64,000 nucleotides of DNA from the NCBI RefSeq assembly GCF_018257575.1, contig NZ_JAERJP010000019.1, forward strand, positions 1 through 64,000. The letters run 5' to 3'. Positions 1 through 7,680 of this stretch are shown piece after piece. The notes below the pieces were generated by a model. It searched no databases. It was not told where the DNA came from and worked only from the letters and a program-made list of their open reading frames with translations. Both the position numbers and the translations under genes were made by a program. Every line of letters starts with the position of its first letter. Positions within the stretch are counted from its first letter, which is position 1. The stretch comes from Tatumella sp. JGM91. GTDB taxonomy: Bacteria > Pseudomonadota > Gammaproteobacteria > Enterobacterales > Enterobacteriaceae.

Positions 1-77
1 GCTGCCACGGTCATATTGTAAGGCGGTAACAGTTTTGCCAGTGTTGCAGCCTTACGCTCCGGTGAAATACGTTTCAT
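1..77 (-). CDS. Transposase OrfA, IS3 family (N-terminal fragment)
   Basis: Only the first 25 codons are visible; they begin MKRISPERKAA and continue with LLPPYNMTVA. This is the style of N-terminus seen in helix-turn-helix OrfA proteins of IS3-family elements, which bind the element ends. A GGAG-like ribosome site precedes the ATG at 77. OrfB, the DDE catalytic part, would lie outside the window. The family assignment rests on this short segment only and is tentative. Confidence 0.5.
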   Translation of the reverse strand, partial: MKRISPERKAATLAKLLPPYNMTVA

Positions 78-133
78 CTGTCACTCCATGCCCTCAGATT
101 GATTTTTCAGAGGGGGTGACAACTATGCTGACA
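1..133 (-). mobile_element. 5' end of an IS3-type insertion sequence (partial)
   Basis: The left edge of the window holds the start of an insertion sequence read leftwards. It shows a short leader with a likely terminal end near position 133 (minus strand begins TGTCAGCATAG) and the start of a transposase OrfA-like frame at 77. The rest lies outside the window, so family and completeness cannot be settled. It lies about 230 bases beyond the 3' end of ssrA, a common insertion hot spot. The exact outer boundary is an estimate, because the target duplication cannot be seen. Confidence 0.55.
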
Positions 134-365
134 CTGAGGGCTTCGCAGAAGGGTAAACTACTTCTACGTTTGTCCTGCGCCAGACAGCGTCCTTTCGACG
201 GATACAAAAAAGCCCCGGACCGAAGTCTAGGGCTTTTTCTTACGTTCAGGAGCCGCGGCTCTTTTACGTATCCTTTCATGTCCCTTTACCGTCTGGTCGG
301 TGTCCGGGTACAGTGGCTAGATGCTTGATTTCTCTCGCGTTGTCCGGTCACTGTCCAATCATGAT
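134..365. other. Spacer between ssrA 3' end and the IS; no gene seen
   Basis: I see no convincing coding sequence here. Open frames exist on both strands, but they lack ribosome sites and recognisable content. The one clear element is the hairpin at 206-238. Because ssrA 3' ends are integration sites, this stretch may include debris of past integrations, but no integrase or duplicated ssrA end is visible. Confidence 0.5.
206..238 (-). terminator. Rho-independent terminator downstream of ssrA
   Basis: AAAAAAGCCC pairs with GGGCTTTTT across a 14-base loop. Read on the minus strand, the stem ends in GGGCTTTTTT, as expected for the end of the ssrA precursor transcript, about 130 bases past the mature CCA end. 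The symmetry lets it work in both directions. Confidence 0.6.
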
Positions 366-729
366 TGGTGGAGCTGGCGGGAGTTGAACCCGCGTCCGAA
401 ATTACTACACCGTCGGCACTACATGCTTAGTCCAGTCTTTACATTCGCCTGCCAGCTGCGGATGGACACGCTACTGACAAACTAGCCTGATTAAGTTTAA
501 TGCTTCAACCCCAGGCAGGGTATCCACACGATCTCTTTTGGGTTTGACCTCTCTTGATCCCCGTCCTAAGAGCGGAGGCTAGGGAGAGAGGGCTCTCAGC
601 AGGTTATTAAGCTGCTAAAGCGTAGTTTTCGTCGTTTGCGACTATTTTTTTGCGGCTTTTTACGAGGCCAACCGCCCCTCGGCATGCTCCTAGGGCTTCG
701 CAAATCCCGTCGAATCCAGAATCAGCCCC
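366..729 (-). ncRNA. ssrA: tmRNA (transfer-messenger RNA)
   Basis: This is the tRNA-mRNA hybrid that rescues stalled ribosomes and tags the unfinished protein for proteolysis, working with SmpB encoded just upstream. On the minus strand it starts GGGGCTGATTCTGG at 729 and ends in a tRNA-like acceptor and T arm with ...GCTCCACCA at 366. Length is 364 nt, one more than my memory of the E. coli RNA. The tag frame (607-639) reads ANDENYALAA followed by TAA, identical to E. coli. A -10-like TATAGT (minus, 744-749) lies a few bases upstream. The 3' end is a classic integration site for phages and islands, and an IS lies just beyond it. Confidence 0.97.
607..639 (-). other. tmRNA tag-peptide reading frame
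   Basis: The resume codon GCA at 639-637 opens the frame A-N-D-E-N-Y-A-L-A-A-stop. The terminal LAA is the degron read by ClpXP/ClpAP and SspB in enteric bacteria. Confidence 0.95.
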
Positions 730-778
730 AAGTACTGTCGGTTACTATATCAGGAAAAGCATAAGCTACACCAGTAGT

Positions 779-1261
779 TTAGCGATTTCCTTTTTTCATA
801 ATACGTGCTTTGTCTATTTTCCACTCACGTTCTCTGATGTCATCACGCTTGTCATGTTCTTTCTTACCTTTAGCAACACCAATTTTCAGTTTGCACCAGG
901 CATTTTTCCAGTACAGGGAAAGAGCAACAATAGTGTAACCTTCGCGGTTTACACGACCGAAAATGGAATCCAGTTCGCGTTGCTTTAGCAGCAGCTTACG
1001 GTTACGGGTAGGATCACAGACCACATGGGTGGATGCACCGAGTAATGGCTGGAAGGTGGCACCAAACAGAAAGGCTTCACCGTCACGCAGCAAAATATAG
1101 CTTTCACTGATGTTGGCTTTGCCTGCACGCAGTGATTTGACTTCCCATCCTTGTAATGAGAGTCCGGCCTCGAATTCCTCTTCGATAAAGTATTCGTGGC
1201 GGGCACGTTTGTTCAGGGCAATGGTTGCAGAACCGGGTTTGTGAGCTTTTTTCTTAGTCAT
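779..1261 (-). CDS. smpB: SsrA-binding protein SmpB
   Basis: SmpB (160 aa) binds the tRNA-like part of tmRNA and carries it into the A site of stalled ribosomes; its C-terminal tail reads the empty mRNA channel. The start is placed at the ATG giving [11 protein letters not shown], which matches the family. An upstream extension to 1357 is open but has no family support. The OB-fold core is present ([20 protein letters not shown], then [17 protein letters not shown]), as is the lysine/arginine-rich tail ([18 protein letters not shown]). It lies directly upstream of its RNA partner ssrA, separated by 49 bases, so the two are probably expressed together. It diverges from ratA. Confidence 0.97.
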   Translation of the reverse strand: MTKKKAHKPGSATIALNKRARHEYFIEEEFEAGLSLQGWEVKSLRAGKANISESYILLRDGEAFLFGATFQPLLGASTHVVCDPTRNRKLLLKQRELDSIFGRVNREGYTIVALSLYWKNAWCKLKIGVAKGKKEHDKRDDIREREWKIDKARIMKKGNR

Positions 1262-1416
1262 AATATCGCTTATTTTACACCACTTATGCGCAGAAACCAT
1301 CCCCCGTGACGGGGGTAATAAGAAGCACATTCTAGCACGCCGGTAGCATGAAGACATTTTTGTTTAACTTCTGAAACTGGTATGATCGGTATGTTTTTTA
1401 CTAAGCAGGAAGTGTT

Positions 1417-1851
1417 ATGGCTCAGATTAGTCGTTCAGCGCTGGTTCCGTACAGCGCTGAAAAGATGTACCGGCTTGTTAATGATGTTGATGCGTATCCG
1501 CAGTTTTTGCCGGGTTGCACTGGTAGCCGGATCCTCGACAGCTCAGCAGATCAAATGACTGCTTCGGTGGATGTTTCTAAAGCCGGGATCAGTAAAACAT
1601 TTACCACCCGCAACACACTGACCGATAATCAGCGTATTCATATGCAGCTGGTCGATGGCCCGTTTCGTAAACTGACCGGTGGCTGGTTGTTTGTGCCCCT
1701 GGGTGATGATGCCTGTAAAGTTGAGTTAAGCCTCGACTTTGAATTTACCAATATGCTGGTAGAAATGGCGTTTGGCCGGGTGTTTAAAGAGCTGGCAAAC
1801 AGTATGGTGCAGGCCTTTAGTTTGCGGGCGAAAGAGGTATACCGTGGCTGA
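1417..1851 (+). CDS. ratA: RatA, START-domain ribosome association toxin / ubiquinone-binding-type protein
   Basis: This 144-residue protein has the polyketide-cyclase/START fold ([15 protein letters not shown] opening, here [17 protein letters not shown]; central FKELANSMV helix near the C-terminus). E. coli RatA was reported to block 70S assembly, while related COQ10 proteins bind ubiquinone, so the physiological role is not settled. The ATG has an AGGAAG ribosome site. It overlaps the GTG start of rnfH/ratB by 8 bases, implying translational coupling. It diverges from smpB, as in other enterics. Confidence 0.93.
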   Translation: MAQISRSALVPYSAEKMYRLVNDVDAYPQFLPGCTGSRILDSSADQMTASVDVSKAGISKTFTTRNTLTDNQRIHMQLVDGPFRKLTGGWLFVPLGDDACKVELSLDFEFTNMLVEMAFGRVFKELANSMVQAFSLRAKEVYRG

Positions 1852-2140
1852 TATTCAGGTTGAAGTCGTTTATGCGTTACCGGAAAAACAGTATCTGCGT
1901 ACCGTTACTGTGCCAGAGGGCAGTACGGTAGAGCAGGCGATAGAAACTTCCGGACTGGCCACATTACGTAAAGACATTAATCTGGCAGAAAATAAAGTCG
2001 GTATCTTTAGTCGCACGGTAAAATTACAGGACGTTGTATCGCCCGGAGATCGGGTTGAAATTTACCGTCCGCTACTGGCCGATCCTAAAGAGCTGCGCCG
2101 CCAGCGGGCTGAACGCTCAGCCAATGCAAATAAGAAATAA
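1844..2140 (+). CDS. rnfH: RnfH family protein (RatB), ubiquitin-like fold
   Basis: A 98-residue member of the RnfH/RatB family, whose beta-grasp fold resembles ThiS and MoaD; no firm function is established. The GTG start giving [16 protein letters not shown] is chosen because family proteins begin there and because it overlaps the ratA stop. The body keeps the conserved segments NKVGIFSR and [10 protein letters not shown], and the tail has [11 protein letters not shown]. It ends just before tandem hairpins that separate it from the convergent bamE. Confidence 0.93.
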   Translation: MADIQVEVVYALPEKQYLRTVTVPEGSTVEQAIETSGLATLRKDINLAENKVGIFSRTVKLQDVVSPGDRVEIYRPLLADPKELRRQRAERSANANKK

Positions 2141-2170
2141 TATCGGCGGGTTACTATGCTGTTCAGGGAC

Positions 2171-2201
2171 AAAAAAGCGCAGTCGGTACTGCGCTTTTTT
2201 T
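2171..2201 (+). terminator. Terminator of ratA-rnfH (bidirectional)
   Basis: AAAAAAGCGCAGT pairs with ACTGCGCTTTTTT around a short loop. It sits 30 bases after rnfH and faces the convergent bamE, so it can end transcripts from both sides. Confidence 0.85.
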
Positions 2202-2232
2202 ATTAATCCGAAAGGGTTTCGGATTAATTTTT
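2202..2232 (+). terminator. Second hairpin overlapping the bamE stop codon
   Basis: A perfect 12-bp inverted repeat (ATTAATCCGAAA / TTTCGGATTAAT, loop GGG) is followed by T residues on the plus strand. It overlaps the last codons of bamE, so a sequence constraint is shared with coding. It probably acts as a back-up terminator for ratA-rnfH. Confidence 0.65.
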
Positions 2233-2565
2233 TGTCAGTGCCGGTTTGTTGACGATATTCGTCAGTGTCCCGTTACTGTCAAACGTCAGGGTCAGGGTTT
2301 GCTGGGTGACTGGCTCATGGCCTGGCTCGCGACGGAACACATAGAACCAGACGTTGCTGCCAAAAGGATCACGCATCATCGGAGTACCGAGAGTATAGGC
2401 AACCTGTTGCTGTGTCATGCCCGTATGAAGCTTACTGACATCACTCGCAACCAGGTAGTTACCCTGGTTAATATCCGGACGATAAACAACCCGTTCAAGA
2501 GTTGAGCAACCTGCAGTTGTTATCAACATTACTACTGCAGCAGCAGCCAGTATTTTACTGCGCAT
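2224..2565 (-). CDS. bamE: Outer membrane protein assembly factor BamE (lipoprotein)
   Basis: BamE (113 aa) is a small lipoprotein of the BAM complex that inserts beta-barrel proteins into the outer membrane; it helps BamA-BamD contact and binds phosphatidylglycerol. A lipoprotein signal is clear: basic start MRSK, a hydrophobic run, then lipobox TAGC with the acylated cysteine at residue 20. The SmpA/OmlA domain follows, with [11 protein letters not shown] and [20 protein letters not shown], then [10 protein letters not shown]. It is monocistronic here, convergent with ratA-rnfH and downstream of recN. Another BAM subunit, bamB, lies at 52.3 kb. Confidence 0.96.
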   Translation of the reverse strand: MRSKILAAAAVVMLITTAGCSTLERVVYRPDINQGNYLVASDVSKLHTGMTQQQVAYTLGTPMMRDPFGSNVWFYVFRREPGHEPVTQQTLTLTFDSNGTLTNIVNKPALTKN

Positions 2566-2745
2566 GTATACATTCCTTTTTCGGACACTTGTGCCTGTGC
2601 AAGGCGGTTTTTGCCATCAACGATGAATTCTGCCTGTAACAGGTTTCGTCCGGCGAGATAAGATATCGATAATAATAGACCTTTCGCCAGATGGAAACCT
2701 TTGCAGAGTATGCATATGACTTCCGATAAAGAAAAAAGTGCCAAA

Positions 2746-4407
2746 TCAGGCGGCTAAAAGTTCTTTAGCATTCGCTAAGGTATTACGTGTGACTTCACTT
2801 CCCCCCAGCAAACGGGCTAATTCATGCAGCCTTGCGGGTTTATCCAGTAACCGCATCTGGGTTTCGGTCATTGTTCCGTCGGTTATTTTACTGATAAAGA
2901 AATGAGAATGACCACAACCTGCGACCTGCGGCAGGTGTGTTACACACATCACCTGGGTTGATTCCCCTAACTGACGTAACATTTTTCCGACAATGGCGGC
3001 TGTCGGGCCGCTGATCCCTACATCAACTTCATCGAATATCATGGCCGGAGTTTCCATTTTTTTCGCGGTAATTACCTGAATAGCCAGGGAAATACGAGAC
3101 ATTTCTCCGCCGGAAGCGACCTTTGCTAAGGGCTGTAATGGCTGACCGGGGTTGGTACTGACACGGAACTCAACATAATCGGCCCCTTCGGGGGTCAGGC
3201 GGTCTTCACGGAAGCTGACATCAATAACAAATTTACCGTGCTGCATCGATAACTGGTGAACAGACTCGGTTATTTTTGCCGACAGTTCCGCTGCAAAGTG
3301 GCACCGTTGCTGATGCATTTGTCGTGCAGTGTCCAGAGCTGCCTGATGATACTGGCTGACTTGCTGGCTGAGCAGTTCCAGGTCTTCATCATGAGATTCC
3401 AGCTGCTGATATTCTGTCAGTAACTGTTGATGTAAATCCGGCAGGTTTTCCGGAGACACATGGTGCTTCCGTGCCAGCGAAATCTGCCGCGATATACGTT
3501 GCTCCAGCTCCTGAAGCCGGTTAGGGTCAAGGTCGATCCGCTCGCAATAATGACGTAATTCATCACCGGCCTCACTGATCAGAATGGCGGCGTCTTCCAA
3601 CATATTCAATACCGGAAGCAGACTGTCATCCATCGAAATTAGCTCGCTTACCATCTGACGGGAACTGTGCATCAGCGATTGCAGGGTAACATCATCGCTG
3701 TCTGATACTATCTGCGAAGCCTGCTGGCTGACGGTCAGACGCTGACCACTGTTTGCCAGACGCTTGTATTCATTGTCTGCGCCTTCATATTCTCCGGCGG
3801 CCGGCGCAAAGCTGTTCAGTTCTTTTAGCTGGTACTGTAACAGTTCACGGCGTGATTCACGCTCCTGGGTTTGCTGCTGAAGTGCAGCAAGTGCACGGCA
3901 GGCCGAGTGCCATTGCTGATAATTGTGGCGCATTTGCACGGCTAACGGTGTCGGATCAGTATAAGCATCCAGTAAATGGCGCTGGTGTTCCGGCTTAAGT
4001 AACAGCTGATGGGCGTGCTGCCCGTGGATCTGAATCAGTCGCTGTCCGAGCTCTCTCAGCTGTGAAAGTGGCACCGCAGTGCCGTTAATAAACCCCCGAG
4101 ACCGGCCATCGGCGTTGATGACCCGGCGCAACAGACATTCGTCATTGTCGTCGAGATGATTCTCCGTCAGCCACTGGCGTGCTGAGGATGATGACTGCAG
4201 GCGAAAACGGGCGCAGATATCGGCCCGCGCAGCACCCGGACGGACCATGTCGGCTTCTGCTCTGGTGCCCAGACACAGGCTGAGCGCATCAATCGCAATT
4301 GATTTACCGGCACCGGTTTCGCCGGTGATGGCGGTCATTCCCTGTTGGAAGTCGATATCCAGTTCACGAACAATTGCAAAATTACTGATGGTCAGTTGTG
4401 CCAGCAT
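2746..4407 (-). CDS. recN: DNA repair protein RecN
   Basis: RecN (553 aa) is an SMC-like ATPase that acts early in double-strand break repair and tethers DNA ends. Walker A GETGAGKS lies at about residues 29-36. A long central coiled coil follows, and the C-terminal part has the ABC signature [12 protein letters not shown] and Walker [13 protein letters not shown]. The ATG at 4407 is preferred over the GTG at 4416 because AGGTGA sits 5 bases before it and E. coli RecN starts [11 protein letters not shown] LexA box lies just upstream, so it is SOS-induced. Confidence 0.97.
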   Translation of the reverse strand: MLAQLTISNFAIVRELDIDFQQGMTAITGETGAGKSIAIDALSLCLGTRAEADMVRPGAARADICARFRLQSSSSARQWLTENHLDDNDECLLRRVINADGRSRGFINGTAVPLSQLRELGQRLIQIHGQHAHQLLLKPEHQRHLLDAYTDPTPLAVQMRHNYQQWHSACRALAALQQQTQERESRRELLQYQLKELNSFAPAAGEYEGADNEYKRLANSGQRLTVSQQASQIVSDSDDVTLQSLMHSSRQMVSELISMDDSLLPVLNMLEDAAILISEAGDELRHYCERIDLDPNRLQELEQRISRQISLARKHHVSPENLPDLHQQLLTEYQQLESHDEDLELLSQQVSQYHQAALDTARQMHQQRCHFAAELSAKITESVHQLSMQHGKFVIDVSFREDRLTPEGADYVEFRVSTNPGQPLQPLAKVASGGEMSRISLAIQVITAKKMETPAMIFDEVDVGISGPTAAIVGKMLRQLGESTQVMCVTHLPQVAGCGHSHFFISKITDGTMTETQMRLLDKPARLHELARLLGGSEVTRNTLANAKELLAA

Positions 4408-4432
4408 AGTATTCACCTGTATGTAAAAACAT

Positions 4433-4476
4433 GACTGTTTTTTTGTACAGTATAATCAGCTTTTTTATACAGTAAA
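4433..4476 (-). promoter_or_regulatory. recN promoter with LexA (SOS) box
   Basis: CTGT-N8-ACAG at 4435-4450 is a full LexA core. A degenerate second site (CAGC-N8-ACAG) lies at 4457-4472. On the minus strand a -10-like TATACT (4454-4449) and a -35-like TTTACT (4476-4471) are 16 bases apart, so LexA would cover the promoter. Paired operators agree with the tight SOS control known for E. coli recN. Confidence 0.85.
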
Positions 4477-4493
4477 GAGACGCTGCGCAATTT

Positions 4494-5372
4494 TTAAAAT
4501 AATTTTTTTGACCACCCGAGTTTTGTGCTCAGTGTATTGAAATAGTTATAGTTTTTTGGGTGGATTAAATCAAGGTGTTGCGGACTGCGCTTGATCAGTA
4601 CTTCTTCCCCCTCCTGGATGGGCAGGGCTATCTGGCTGTCACAACTGATTTCCAGGTCACTGCGCATGGCTGAAAACCGCAGATGAATAATGCTGCTGCT
4701 GTTAATTACCAGTGGCCGGGCCGACAGGGTATGAGGGAACATTGGTACCACGCTGATGGCCTCCAGTCCCGGTGTAAGGATGGGACCACCGGCCGACAGA
4801 GAGTAAGCCGTTGAGCCGGTGGGGGTGGCGATAATCAGTCCGTCCGAACGCTGTGAGAAGGCAAAGTTATTATCGATATAAACTTCGAATTCAATCATAT
4901 GGGCGACTTTACCCGGGTGAAGCACAATCTCATTAATGGCAGTTGCTATGCGCGGATCTCCTCCGGGGGCGGAGACTCTGGCTTCCAGCAGAAAACGCTG
5001 TTCGGTAAAGAAATTCCCCTGCAGTACGTCGGCTAATTGCTGGCGAGCGTTTTCCGGGTCAAGATCAGTAAGAAACCCAAGGTTACCGCGGTTGACGCCG
5101 ATAACTTTAATGTCATAACGGGACAGCACCCGTGCAGCTCCCAGCATATTGCCATCCCCGCCAATAACCACTGCCAGGTCGGCCAGCTGGCCAATCTCTG
5201 CCAGGGTTCCGGTGTTGACCTGCTGCAGTTTCAGTTCTGCCGCAATTTGTTGTTCCACGATAACCCGGTAGCCTTCTCCGGTCAGCCAGTGGCACAGCAT
5301 TTCATGGGTGGCGAGAGCATTCGGATGTCGCGGATGGCCGACAATTCCAATGCATTTAAAAAAAGTGTTCAT
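4494..5372 (-). CDS. nadK: NAD kinase
   Basis: NadK (292 aa) phosphorylates NAD to NADP with ATP. The start at 5372 ([16 protein letters not shown]) matches the E. coli N-terminus; an upstream frame to 5399 exists but is unsupported. The diagnostic GGDGN lies at about residues 71-75 with the catalytic Asp73, followed by [12 protein letters not shown]. The sugar-nucleotide site appears as [16 protein letters not shown]. It lies beside recN and diverges from grpE. Since nadB is missing from its usual place in this window, this enzyme may depend on NAD made by salvage. Confidence 0.97.
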   Translation of the reverse strand: MNTFFKCIGIVGHPRHPNALATHEMLCHWLTGEGYRVIVEQQIAAELKLQQVNTGTLAEIGQLADLAVVIGGDGNMLGAARVLSRYDIKVIGVNRGNLGFLTDLDPENARQQLADVLQGNFFTEQRFLLEARVSAPGGDPRIATAINEIVLHPGKVAHMIEFEVYIDNNFAFSQRSDGLIIATPTGSTAYSLSAGGPILTPGLEAISVVPMFPHTLSARPLVINSSSIIHLRFSAMRSDLEISCDSQIALPIQEGEEVLIKRSPQHLDLIHPKNYNYFNTLSTKLGWSKKLF

Positions 5373-5419
5373 TTGCGGTAATTCCTCTAACCAAAACATC
5401 AGTCAATATGACAGAGTCC

Positions 5420-5447
5420 CTTGAATCCGTAATTTTGATCCCCATAA
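5420..5447 (+). promoter_or_regulatory. Sigma-32 heat shock promoter of grpE
   Basis: CTTGAA (5420-5425) and CCCCATAA (5440-5447) are separated by 14 bases. This fits the sigma-32 consensus (CTTGAA, 13-15 bp, CCCCAT-T) and lies 43 bases before the grpE start. Confidence 0.85.
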
Positions 5448-5490
5448 TAAGCTCACCGGCGATACGAATATTGAAAACGCGGAGATTTTC

Positions 5491-6066
5491 ATGAGCAGCA
5501 AAGAACAGAATACCCCTAACGAGCACTTTTCAGAAGAGCAGTCGGCAGAACAACAGGCCACCGCAGAGAATGCAGGCACAGCCGATCCCCGTGATGAGCG
5601 TATTGCTCAGCTGGAAGCGGAGCTGGCAACGTTAAGTACCGGAGTACGCGATGCCCAGTTACGTGCGCAGGCTGAAGTGGAAAATATTCGCCGTCGTACC
5701 GAACTGGATGTCGAAAAAGCCCATAAATTTGCGCTGGAAAAATTTTCTAACGAACTGTTGCCAGTGATCGACAGCCTGGAGCGCGCATTACAGGTCGCTG
5801 ATAAAAGTAACCCTGAATTAGCGTCAATGATTGAAGGTATCGAGCTGACCCTGAAATCGTTGTTAGATGCGGTTCGTAAATTCGGTGTGGAAGTGGTGGG
5901 GGAAACTCACGTACCTTTCAACCCGGATGTACATCAGGCTATGTCGATGGTCGAGTCTGAAGATGTGGCCCCGAATCATGTACTGATGGTGATGCAAAAC
6001 GGTTATACCCTGAATGGCCGCCTGTTGCGTCCTGCGATGGTGGCTGTGTCTAAAGCGAAAGCATAA
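5491..6066 (+). CDS. grpE: Nucleotide exchange factor GrpE
   Basis: GrpE (191 aa) releases ADP from DnaK and so drives the chaperone cycle. The N-terminal third is acidic and glutamine/glutamate-rich. A long dimerising helix follows ([13 protein letters not shown]... [15 protein letters not shown]), and the C-terminal beta domain carries [19 protein letters not shown] and [16 protein letters not shown] ggag ribosome site precedes the ATG. The sigma-32 promoter upstream supports heat-shock control. HscA at 39.6 kb is a different Hsp70 that does not use GrpE. Confidence 0.97.
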   Translation: MSSKEQNTPNEHFSEEQSAEQQATAENAGTADPRDERIAQLEAELATLSTGVRDAQLRAQAEVENIRRRTELDVEKAHKFALEKFSNELLPVIDSLERALQVADKSNPELASMIEGIELTLKSLLDAVRKFGVEVVGETHVPFNPDVHQAMSMVESEDVAPNHVLMVMQNGYTLNGRLLRPAMVAVSKAKA

Positions 6067-6142
6067 TCATCCTCTGTTACCGATGAATATACTTTTGCTG
6101 GCAGGTTATCGGGGCCGGAAAATGGCCCGCTAAGCTGGCGTT

Positions 6143-6168
6143 GTCCTGCCCGGGGTCAGGGGCAGGAC
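6143..6168. terminator. Hairpin between convergent grpE and ung
   Basis: GTCCTGCC pairs perfectly with GGCAGGAC around a ten-base loop, and ATTTATT follows on the plus strand. It lies between two convergent genes. The weak T run makes terminator strength uncertain. Confidence 0.55.
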
Positions 6169-6174
6169 ATTTAT

Positions 6175-6852
6175 TCAGGGTAACTCCGGCATCCAGTTAA
6201 TGCCTGTACGTCCTGACTGTTCCAGTAAGCTATTCGCCTGAGAAAACGGTTTACTGCCAAAAAAACCGCGGTGGGCTGATAACGGTGACGGGTGTGGTGC
6301 CTGCAATACATGGTGGCGCTGGCGATCAATAATACGGCCTTTTTTCTGCGCATGGGCGCCCCACAGTAAAAATATAACCCCCTCACGATGCTGATTTATC
6401 AGTGAAATAACCTGATCTGTAAACTGTTCCCAGCCTAGTCGGGCATGAGAATGGGCTTTTCCTGCTTCGACAGTTAAAACCGTGTTCAGCAGCAGTACCC
6501 CCTGAGTTGCCCAGCTTGCCAGGTAACCATGGTTTGGCCGCGTAAAGCCTTCAATATCCTGTTCCAGTTCTTTGTACATATTCAGTAATGAAGGTGGTGT
6601 TGCTACCCCCGGCAGTACAGAAAATGCGAGGCCATGTGCCTGACCCGCACCGTGATAAGGATCCTGACCGAGAATAACCACTTTCACCTGATGCAGTTCG
6701 GTTAACCGGAAGGCATTAAATACATCCTTTTGCGGCGGATAGACGGTGACACCCTGGCGGCGTCTTTCTTCCACGCTATTCAGAGTCTGAATAAAGTAAT
6801 CCTGTTGCTTTTCGGCTGCCAGTACATCATGCCACGTCAGTGTCGTTGTCAT
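6175..6852 (-). CDS. ung: Uracil-DNA glycosylase
   Basis: Ung (225 aa) removes uracil from DNA as the first step of base excision repair. The water-activating motif GQDPYHG is at residues 62-68 with catalytic Asp64. The uracil-recognition block [10 protein letters not shown] follows, and the DNA-intercalating [13 protein letters not shown] loop lies near the C-terminus. Length equals the usual family A size. It is convergent with grpE, although these two genes are far apart in E. coli, which marks a rearrangement point. Confidence 0.97.
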   Translation of the reverse strand: MTTTLTWHDVLAAEKQQDYFIQTLNSVEERRRQGVTVYPPQKDVFNAFRLTELHQVKVVILGQDPYHGAGQAHGLAFSVLPGVATPPSLLNMYKELEQDIEGFTRPNHGYLASWATQGVLLLNTVLTVEAGKAHSHARLGWEQFTDQVISLINQHREGVIFLLWGAHAQKKGRIIDRQRHHVLQAPHPSPLSAHRGFFGSKPFSQANSLLEQSGRTGINWMPELP

Positions 6853-6994
6853 TTTTTTACTCCTGAGTATTCCCGGCCAGCTTAACCATTTTCTCTTTCA
6901 GGTAAAGCCTTAAAATTAATTTGAAAAATTGCGAGTATAATTTACATAAGAAACCTTTTTATATCATAAGGTTATATTTGATCTCTGGTTTTTT

Positions 6995-7036
6995 TTGACT
7001 GAGGTCAAGGAAGCAGGTCTGGTTATTTGTTATACA
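6995..7036 (+). promoter_or_regulatory. FNR site and promoter of grcA
   Basis: TTGAC-TGAG-GTCAA at 6995-7008 is an FNR-type palindrome (consensus TTGAT-N4-ATCAA). A -10 element TATACA lies at 7031-7036. Counting from a start near 7043, the site centre falls at -41.5, the classic position for FNR activation. This agrees with the anaerobic and low-pH induction known for grcA (yfiD). Confidence 0.8.
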
Positions 7037-7100
7037 GTGAGCATGTTGTTGATCCAGACGGATTCTTTTAAATGACCGTTTCTTTCCCGGGAGGAAAAAT

Positions 7101-7484
7101 ATGATTAACGGAATTCAAATCACGAAAACCAGTAATAAAGCGCTGCTTAACTCTTTCTGGTTACTTGATGAAGAAAACGCCGAAGCACGTTGTTTGTGTG
7201 CGAAAGGTGATTATCAGGCTGATCAGCTGGTCTCTTTACAGGAGCTGGGTGATATTGAGTATCGTGAAATTCCTTTAGAAGTAAAACCGCAGGTACGTGT
7301 TGAAGGTGGCCAGCATTTGAATGTAAATGTTTTACGCCGCGAAACTCTTGAAGATGCTGTTAAGCATCCGGAAAAATATCCGCAGCTGACTATCCGTGTA
7401 TCAGGCTATGCCGTACGTTTTAATGCTCTGACACCGGAACAACAGCGTGATGTTATTACCCGTACTTTTACCGAAAGCCTGTAA
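7101..7484 (+). CDS. grcA: Autonomous glycyl radical cofactor GrcA (YfiD)
   Basis: GrcA (127 aa) replaces the damaged C-terminal part of pyruvate formate-lyase after oxygen exposure and restores its radical. The glycyl radical loop RVSGYAVRF is intact with the radical Gly102, inside a C-terminal half almost identical to that of E. coli and of PflB ([20 protein letters not shown]). The N-terminal half varies more. GGAGG precedes the ATG. An FNR site upstream supports anaerobic expression. It is a single-gene unit closed by a strong terminator. Confidence 0.97.
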   Translation: MINGIQITKTSNKALLNSFWLLDEENAEARCLCAKGDYQADQLVSLQELGDIEYREIPLEVKPQVRVEGGQHLNVNVLRRETLEDAVKHPEKYPQLTIRVSGYAVRFNALTPEQQRDVITRTFTESL

Positions 7485-7503
7485 TTTTATCATCCGGTAT
7501 TAG

Positions 7504-7527
7504 CGGGGCACTTTGTGCCCCGTTTTT
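7504..7527 (+). terminator. grcA terminator
   Basis: CGGGGCAC and GTGCCCCG pair around TTT and are followed by TTTTT, 20 bases after the grcA stop. Confidence 0.9.
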
Positions 7528-7635
7528 ATTTATAACGTATTGATATTTTTTATAAATAAAAATATTTATCTGATTTTTGATTGTCAGAATTTTTTCTTCG
7601 GGTAACAGGGTAAAAAACGACTGTTTACAGTGATA

Positions 7636-7661
7636 AAAATCGCCCCGCAGGGGCGACTTTT
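7636..7661 (-). terminator. srmB terminator
   Basis: On the minus strand CGCCCC and GGGGCG pair around three bases and are followed by ATTTTT, 20 bases past the srmB stop codon. Confidence 0.8.
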
Positions 7662-7680
7662 ATACGGTGGTGATGGATTT

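Noticed and set aside
1262..1357. N-terminal extension of smpB
   Set aside because: The extra 32 residues are cysteine/arginine-rich and unlike the family; the internal ATG at 1261 gives the standard 160-residue protein.
2532..2744. Small minus-strand frame between bamE and recN
   Set aside because: It overlaps the bamE start region, has no ribosome site or known domain, and lies where bamE promoter elements are expected.
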